Origin: Nanobdellota archaeon
GTDB lineage: Archaea > Nanoarchaeota > Nanoarchaeia > Parvarchaeales > Parvarchaeaceae
Reading direction: 5' to 3'
Length of the DNA: 9,670 nucleotides
Assembly: GCA_021834945.1 (NCBI GenBank)
Contig: JAKBRA010000025.1
Coordinates: 1 to 9,670 of the forward strand
Below are positions 6,240 to 9,670 of this stretch, piece after piece; position 1 is the first letter of the stretch, and each line of letters starts with the position of its first letter. The notes beneath the pieces were generated by a model. The model made no database searches. It was not told the origin of the DNA and saw nothing but the letters and a program-made list of their open reading frames with translations. Both the position numbers and the translations under genes were made by a program.

Positions 6240-7421
6240 TTACCTGTATTTGTAGCCAATATCGTCGTATGAAAACAATTTTACGGATGAGCTGCTTGCA
6301 AGTACTCTGCTTCCTATAACATAGGTTATCTCGCTTTCTTCTGCTGCCTTTGCTATTTCATCAGTTACCAAGCCGTCAAGAACAAGCATGTATATATTCT
6401 CTAGGTTAAGTATTGCATCTTCAACGCCTTTGTAGGGTATCCTTCCAAGTATTTCGAATTTGTTGTTTACAAGAAACGCTCCTCTTGTGCCTATTATATC
6501 ATTTACCAATGGAGTAACCTTCTCCTTTATTTCCTGCGGAACTTCTACCGGCGTAGATTGAACTTGCTTTTTAGGAGCTGCAGATTCTCTTTTCAAAGAC
6601 GGATCATACTCTTCTATAGGGACCTTTGCACGCAATGCCTGGTTTATTTCCTTCTTTGACAGTTCTTCTACCTCTGTCCCTGAAGGGGCCTTCGCTATAA
6701 AGTCTACATGCCCTTGCTGGATAAAGGAGTTTATTATCATGTCACCGCCCCTATCTCCATCAACAAACAATGTGACTATTTTCTTCCTACTTAGATCAAT
6801 AACTGTTTTAGGTATGTTAGTGCCGTTCATTCCAATTACGTTGGAAAAGCCATGCTTAAGCATGTTCATTACGTCTGCTCTCCCTTCCACTACTATTATT
6901 TCCTCAGAATCCTCTAAGTCTGGGCCAGCAGGTAATTTCTCAGAGCCGTATTCAACAAACTCCTTCTGCCTTACTTCTTCGTAAAGTTTCTGCAGTAGTT
7001 CTGTAGTATCAACCTCAGAGGTCTTCATTGCCTCTTCAAGTAGCTTCTGAGCCCTGTTCATTATGTATTCTCTCTTTGAGATTCTAACGTCCTCTATCTT
7101 GTCAACTGAAACAGTTGCCTTTGAAGGCCCTATCCTGTCAATTGTTTCTATGGCCGCACCTATCAATGCAGTCTCCGCCATCCCCAAAGAAGTAGGTATG
7201 GTTATTTCACCATTGGTTTTTCCACCAGCTGATGAGCTTTCTACGTTTATTCTTCCTATTTTACCGTTTTTCTGTGCTTCCCTTAAGTCCAATTCTTCAC
7301 CAAGCAGACCTTCTGTCTGTCCGAATACCGCGCCTATGACGTCTGGTTTATCAATCAGACTATCAGCGGTAAACTTTGCATGAAGGATATACTTAAAAGA
7401 AGTAGGTCCTATCTTTGCCAT
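6240..7421 (-). CDS. dnaG: Archaeal DnaG-like primase / exosome subunit
   Basis: This 393-residue protein is the archaeal form of DnaG, which has a TOPRIM catalytic domain and, in other archaea, is a stable subunit of the RNA exosome where it aids poly(A) recognition. The N-terminal archaeal domain opens MAKIGPTSFKYILHAKF and includes GAVFGQTEGLLG (30-41). The TOPRIM core runs about 172-245, with the acidic residues E179 in IIVVEGRADV and D221/D223 in LFVDGDRGGD. The linker at about 272-300 is charged and proline-containing, and is followed by a conserved C-terminal domain (about 300-393). There is no bacterial-type zinc-binding domain, as expected. The start is firm: MAKIGP is the usual beginning and an ideal Shine-Dalgarno sequence lies at 7429-7436. 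A roughly 100-nt leader with three hairpins precedes it. Confidence 0.96.
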   Translation of the reverse strand: MAKIGPTSFKYILHAKFTADSLIDKPDVIGAVFGQTEGLLGEELDLREAQKNGKIGRINVESSSAGGKTNGEITIPTSLGMAETALIGAAIETIDRIGPSKATVSVDKIEDVRISKREYIMNRAQKLLEEAMKTSEVDTTELLQKLYEEVRQKEFVEYGSEKLPAGPDLEDSEEIIVVEGRADVMNMLKHGFSNVIGMNGTNIPKTVIDLSRKKIVTLFVDGDRGGDMIINSFIQQGHVDFIAKAPSGTEVEELSKKEINQALRAKVPIEEYDPSLKRESAAPKKQVQSTPVEVPQEIKEKVTPLVNDIIGTRGAFLVNNKFEILGRIPYKGVEDAILNLENIYMLVLDGLVTDEIAKAAEESEITYVIGSRVLASSSSVKLFSYDDIGYKYR

Positions 7422-7522
7422 AATTCAACACCTCCTATTCATTCAAAAAGGCCCGCTTAGGCCAAATTGTTAATCGTGATTTAAGGTCTAATAGACCAAA
7501 GTCACTTTGTATGACTTACTAT
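7422..7522 (-). promoter_or_regulatory. dnaG: Structured 5' leader of dnaG
   Basis: The TATA box at 7543-7554 predicts a transcript start near 7522, giving a leader of about 100 nt where other genes here have almost none. In transcript order it holds three hairpins. The first is AAGTCA/TGACTT (7499-7517, 7-nt loop). The second is GGTCT/AGACC (7485-7497, 3-nt loop). The third is GGCC/GGCC (7450-7463, 6-nt loop), immediately followed by five U (7445-7449), which is terminator-like. The Shine-Dalgarno sequence and start codon come next. This is the layout of an attenuator or protein-binding leader, but no known riboswitch class is recognised. Confidence 0.5.
7429..7436 (-). promoter_or_regulatory. 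dnaG: Perfect Shine-Dalgarno sequence of dnaG
   Basis: The minus strand reads AGGAGGTG, fully complementary to the usual archaeal 16S rRNA 3' end (CACCUCCU), with 7 nt before the ATG. It fixes the start at 7421. Confidence 0.85.
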
Positions 7523-7542
7523 ATTATTATTAGACTTTTCAA

Positions 7543-7554
7543 GGTTTATATATC
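7543..7554 (-). promoter_or_regulatory. TATA box for dnaG
   Basis: The minus strand reads gatatataaacc, a strong TATA match. It lies about 128 nt upstream of the dnaG start codon, predicting the long leader described at 7422-7522. It sits just beyond the stop codon of the 7576-8178 gene. Confidence 0.55.
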
Positions 7555-7575
7555 TTTCCCGTTAATGCTGTTAGC

Positions 7576-8178
7576 TTAATTAACCACGGAGAGTGATACC
7601 TGTATCGTAGCGTTTTCCGTAAAGCCACTGAAAGAATAATAGTTTGCAGGGCAGGAGATATTTACCTTTGGACAACGGATTGTTGTATTATAAAACCCAA
7701 AAGGGAGAGTAAGGTTTACATTGAAGTTTCCTGTTTTGAAGATGTTTATTATCTGCGGTTGCAATGGCCATTGAACTGTAGTTGTTTGATTTGGACGAAG
7801 TGCTGCTACAGTGATTGCATTGCATGATGCTACATTCTTTTCATAACTCAAATTTGCTATGTTAGTTGGGTAAACCTTTCCATATAAAGCAGAAACACAA
7901 CCTGAAAGATAACCTATTTGGGAACTGCCGCCATTCTTGAATTCAACAAGAAGATAAAGCTGGTTGTTTGAATCGTTGAAAACGCTTGTTATGTTTACTA
8001 TGTCTATGGGATAAAATGCTTTTGAAATGCTTGTTAGAGTCCAGCTTGTTATTCCCACTGATAATTGCTTTTCATTTCCAACTGTCAATGCATAATAAAT
8101 TAAGATAAGAACTAATAGGATTATAACAGCAAAAACAACGTATGTATCTAAGCCCCTCCTTTTATTGTGTTTGTTCAT
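7576..8178 (-). CDS. Unknown membrane-anchored, sequon-rich extracellular protein
   Basis: No family is recognised for this 200-residue protein. Residues 1-9 are basic (MNKHNKRRG), residues 12-33 form one strong membrane helix (YVVFAVIILLVLILIYYALTV), and residues 35-200 form a beta-rich, threonine/asparagine-rich domain outside the membrane. That domain has eight N-x-S/T sequons (N62, N69, N109, N130, N155, N164, N173, N189), suggesting heavy N-glycosylation. It also has four cysteines (C94, C119, C169, C176) that could form two disulfides. The RRG before the helix recalls prepilin processing sites, but the expected Glu at +5 is missing, so a simple signal anchor is as likely. It could be a minor pilin-like or cell-envelope protein working with the LamG protein. 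A TATA box at 8197-8210 supports the start. Confidence 0.75.
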   Translation of the reverse strand: MNKHNKRRGLDTYVVFAVIILLVLILIYYALTVGNEKQLSVGITSWTLTSISKAFYPIDIVNITSVFNDSNNQLYLLVEFKNGGSSQIGYLSGCVSALYGKVYPTNIANLSYEKNVASCNAITVAALRPNQTTTVQWPLQPQIINIFKTGNFNVNLTLPFGFYNTTIRCPKVNISCPANYYSFSGFTENATIQVSLSVVN

Positions 8179-8196
8179 TAGTTTACTTCCTTTTTT

Positions 8197-8210
8197 AAAT
8201 TTAAATATTT
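8197..8210 (-). promoter_or_regulatory. TATA box for the sequon-rich envelope protein
   Basis: The minus strand reads aaatatttaaattt, centred about 26 nt before ATG 8178. The promoter is back to back with that of the metal-resistance-like operon, only about 23 nt from its TATA box, so factors bound between them could affect both. Confidence 0.5.
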
Positions 8211-8214
8211 GAAG

Positions 8215-8250
8215 ATATGAAAATATTTATATATGATAAAAATTTCATAT
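8215..8250 (+). promoter_or_regulatory. Candidate operator: inverted repeat around the operon TATA box
   Basis: ATATGAAA (8215-8222) and TTTCATAT (8243-8250) are perfect inverted 8-mers separated by 20 nt. They flank the TATA box and end at the predicted transcript start. This is where an ArsR-family repressor, such as the one encoded by the third gene, would block TBP or polymerase. The AT-rich setting raises the odds of a chance repeat. Confidence 0.35.
8221..8232 (+). promoter_or_regulatory. TATA box of the metal-resistance-like operon
   Basis: aaatatttatat is centred about 29 nt before ATG 8256, giving a leaderless first gene. It probably drives all four genes, which overlap one another. 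Confidence 0.6.
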
Positions 8251-8255
8251 AATGA

Positions 8256-8777
8256 ATGATGCAGGACATAAAGAAGGTCATAACTACGAAAAGGTATGCA
8301 CTGATGTTTTCAATTATGTTTGCAGCAGTTTTTATTCTCTATTTTTATCTCCTAGAAAGCTCCGCAACAGGAATAATTGACTTTGGATCCTATTATATTT
8401 ACTTTGACTTGCTTTCATCGTTTGTAATATCATTTTTGATAAGCTTGGTTATCACAATGAATGTTTATTCCTACAAGTTAAAGGCAAAGACAAGCAAAAA
8501 GCTCACTTTAAGCTCAATAGTGGGGGCGATACTTCCGAGCAGCTTATGCTGCACTAGCATTATACCTTCACTACTTGCTGTGCTTGGTTTTTCAACGTCT
8601 TTTATAGTCGGAAACACTGGGAAAATACAGTCCATATTTTCCATTTATGGGCCATTATTTATTGCAGCAGGAGCTGCAATAGCATATTTTGGCCTTATGC
8701 AGATAACAAAAAACATAAACGCAAGTTGCAAAATAAATGTTGCCGAAAAAGAGAACTGCTGCGAGGTTAAGGAATGA
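8256..8777 (+). CDS. MerT-like membrane transport protein with Cys-Cys helix
   Basis: The 173-residue protein has four likely membrane helices at about 14-33, 47-71, 84-118 (one long or two short segments) and 129-149. The C-terminal half resembles the mercuric ion transporter MerT. A vicinal pair C98-C99 lies in a helix (PSSLCCTSIIPSLLAVLGFS, compare MerT CCLGPLVLVALGFS). A loop follows, then a helix beginning YGPLFIAAGAA (compare YRPIFIGAALVA), and a distal cysteine cluster (C158, C168, C169). In MerT the helix Cys pair takes Hg(II) from the outer side and a later Cys pair hands it to MerA. The N-terminal two helices are extra, and MerT's final helix is missing. The product is probably a soft-metal importer or thiol relay protein; the exact ion is inferred. 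An ATG at 8252 is out of frame. It overlaps the next gene by ATGA. Confidence 0.7.
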   Translation: MMQDIKKVITTKRYALMFSIMFAAVFILYFYLLESSATGIIDFGSYYIYFDLLSSFVISFLISLVITMNVYSYKLKAKTSKKLTLSSIVGAILPSSLCCTSIIPSLLAVLGFSTSFIVGNTGKIQSIFSIYGPLFIAAGAAIAYFGLMQITKNINASCKINVAEKENCCEVKE

Positions 8778-9328
8778 AAATCAAGATAAAATACATTTTG
8801 TATGCTGTTGTTTTGGTGATAGCCTTAGCTCTAATATTGAATTTCTTCGTTTTAAACCATGCAAAGCAGAGCAAGTATCTTTCAGTTGGTGAAACTGCTC
8901 CTAATTACACATTCCAGCTTGCGAATGGAAGCACAGAAAGCTTAAACAGCTATCAAGGAAAACCAATAATTCTTTGGTTCGTAGCGACATGGTGCAGCAG
9001 CTGTGCACAAGGAAATGCTGCAGTAGCTGACAACCTTGCATTCTTTAAGGAGCATAATGTGAAGATTTTAGAGTTAGAGCAGTATGATGACCTTGGAACT
9101 GCTGGAATGCCTATTTCACAGTTCATTTCAGAATATGGAAATAACAACACTTATGTAACTGGTGGAATTGCAAGCTACAATATGACTTTGGCTTATAACA
9201 CTCCTCCCGAATTGCAGCTTGACATTTATTACCTGATAAGCCCCACTGGGAAGATATTATACGTTGGGGAAGGAATTGCAAACGGGATAGGAAACCTTGA
9301 GAATATAATATCAAAAGATGGTTTATGA
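8774..9328 (+). CDS. Membrane-anchored thioredoxin-like (TlpA/redoxin-type) protein
   Basis: This 184-residue protein has one N-terminal helix (about 7-27) after a basic start (MKIKIK), which tethers a thioredoxin-fold domain outside the membrane. The domain opens with LSVGETAPNYTFQLANGS (36-53), the usual start of TlpA/AhpC-type redoxins. The redox motif WCSSC follows (73-77, C74 and C77) after IILWFVAT. A late strand-turn reads YYLISPTGKILYVGEG (152-167). By alignment to PTTFLID-type motifs, the cis-proline expected before this strand seems to be replaced near D150; P144-P145 lie slightly upstream. The family reduces disulfides or binds thiophilic metals through CxxC. Given the MerT-like partner, it may deliver metal or keep the transporter's cysteines reduced. 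Its start overlaps the upstream stop (ATGA), as does its stop with the next start. Confidence 0.85.
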   Translation: MKIKIKYILYAVVLVIALALILNFFVLNHAKQSKYLSVGETAPNYTFQLANGSTESLNSYQGKPIILWFVATWCSSCAQGNAAVADNLAFFKEHNVKILELEQYDDLGTAGMPISQFISEYGNNNTYVTGGIASYNMTLAYNTPPELQLDIYYLISPTGKILYVGEGIANGIGNLENIISKDGL

Positions 9329-9648
9329 AAAACGCAACTGACCTTTTCTTTGATGCATTCGCAAACAGGAACAGGTTCAACATACTCATGCAACTGAAAA
9401 ACAAAGAGATGTGTGCAGGAGACCTTCAACAAACTCTAGGTGTAGAACAGACTAACTTATCACATGATCTAAAATGTCTGCTTAACTGTAAGTTTATAAG
9501 TGTAAGAAAAGAGGGAAGAAAAAGAGTTTACAGAATAAACAATGAAACCAAAGAACTGGTTGATGAAGTAGTTAAGCATGTTAAAAATTATGAAACTTAC
9601 TTGAAGAAATGCGGTATACTAAAGGAGGAAAAAAATGGAAGAGTATGA
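9325..9648 (+). CDS. ArsR-family metal-sensing repressor with CmtR-like cysteines
   Basis: This 107-residue winged-helix protein is of the ArsR/SmtB type, a dimeric repressor that leaves DNA when it binds metal. The helix-turn-helix spans about residues 29-56 (AGDLQQTLGVEQTNLSHDLK is its core) and the wing is KEGRKRVYRI (62-71). The recognition helix reads DLKCLLNCKF, placing C51 and C55 exactly as the metal-binding pair of CmtR, the Mycobacterium tuberculosis Cd(II)/Pb(II) sensor (HLSCLRGCG). C96 near the C-terminus parallels CmtR's third ligand, and C30 resembles its helix-3 cysteine. Soft, thiophilic ions such as Hg, Cd or Pb are therefore likely inducers. It is third in the operon and probably represses it. 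It overlaps the previous gene by ATGA and the next by 14 nt. Confidence 0.9.
   Translation: MKNATDLFFDAFANRNRFNILMQLKNKEMCAGDLQQTLGVEQTNLSHDLKCLLNCKFISVRKEGRKRVYRINNETKELVDEVVKHVKNYETYLKKCGILKEEKNGRV
9621..9628 (+). promoter_or_regulatory. Shine-Dalgarno sequence of the last gene
   Basis: aaaggagg lies 6 nt before ATG 9635, inside the end of the ArsR gene. It marks that ATG as a real internal start in the operon. Confidence 0.75.
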
Positions 9649-9670
9649 ATATGCAATAGTAGGGCAGGGG
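9635..9670 (+). CDS. Start of a Rossmann-fold (FAD/NAD) oxidoreductase, possibly MerA-like (partial)
   Basis: Only the first 12 residues are present: MEEYEYAIVGQG. The AIVGQG stretch is the beta strand and first glycines of a dinucleotide-binding GxGxxG/A motif, as at the start of FAD-dependent pyridine nucleotide-disulfide oxidoreductases (mercuric reductase, dihydrolipoamide dehydrogenase, thioredoxin reductase and relatives). The strong Shine-Dalgarno sequence and the 14-nt overlap with the ArsR gene support the start. The MerT-like and metal-sensor neighbours make a mercuric reductase the most attractive guess, but 12 residues cannot prove it. The gene continues beyond the window. If it is MerA without an N-terminal HMA domain, as this early Rossmann start suggests, metal must reach it directly from the transporter. 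Confidence 0.6.
   Translation, partial: MEEYEYAIVGQG

Noticed and set aside
7436..7530. Possible tRNA or known riboswitch in the dnaG leader
   Set aside because: The hairpins do not form a cloverleaf, there is no T-loop GTTCRA motif, and no conserved riboswitch core was recognised.

Overview
The window comes from an archaeon, most likely a small-genome DPANN lineage of the ARMAN / Micrarchaeota-Parvarchaeota kind. The archaeal calls are firm: an archaeal-type DnaG primase, aIF5A with its hypusine site, a class III (archaeal pilin-type) signal peptide, and AT-rich TATA boxes about 26-30 nt upstream of start codons, which implies mostly leaderless transcripts. The narrower DPANN placement is an inference from the 'QSALEYMMTYGWAILIIVVV' type signal segment joined to a LamG domain, short intergenic gaps and many small orphan proteins. 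DNA is AT-rich throughout and no mobile element, CRISPR array, rRNA or tRNA was seen.

Layout. 1-47: probable tail of a gene entering from the left. 98-418 (+): DsrE-like protein. 561-1933 (+): two-gene unit of a two-helix membrane protein and an aldo/keto reductase, joined by TAATG. 1972-2678 (+): two-gene unit of an unknown protein and a four-cysteine protein resembling HiPIP, also joined by TAATG and ending in a T-rich terminator. 2738-3130 (-): aIF5A, sharing a divergent promoter region with 3247-4506 (+), a malic enzyme. 4520-5764 (-): LamG surface protein with a pilin-like signal. 5919-6182 (-): small unknown ORF. 6240-7421 (-): archaeal dnaG with a long hairpin-rich leader and a perfect Shine-Dalgarno sequence, unlike its leaderless neighbours. 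7576-8178 (-): secreted or membrane-anchored unknown protein rich in N-glycosylation sequons.

8256-9670 (+) is the most interesting part. It is a tightly packed operon (ATGA, ATGA, then a 14-nt overlap) coding for a MerT-like membrane protein with a Cys-Cys pair in a helix, a membrane-anchored thioredoxin-fold protein with WCSSC, an ArsR-family repressor whose cysteines match those of the CmtR cadmium/lead sensor, and the first 12 residues of a Rossmann-fold (FAD/NAD-type) oxidoreductase. Together these suggest a mercury or soft-metal resistance system in which a tethered thioredoxin-like protein stands where MerP would be, with a MerA-like reductase running off the right edge. The reductase identity rests on 12 residues and context, so it is a hypothesis. 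An inverted repeat around the operon's TATA box is a candidate operator.
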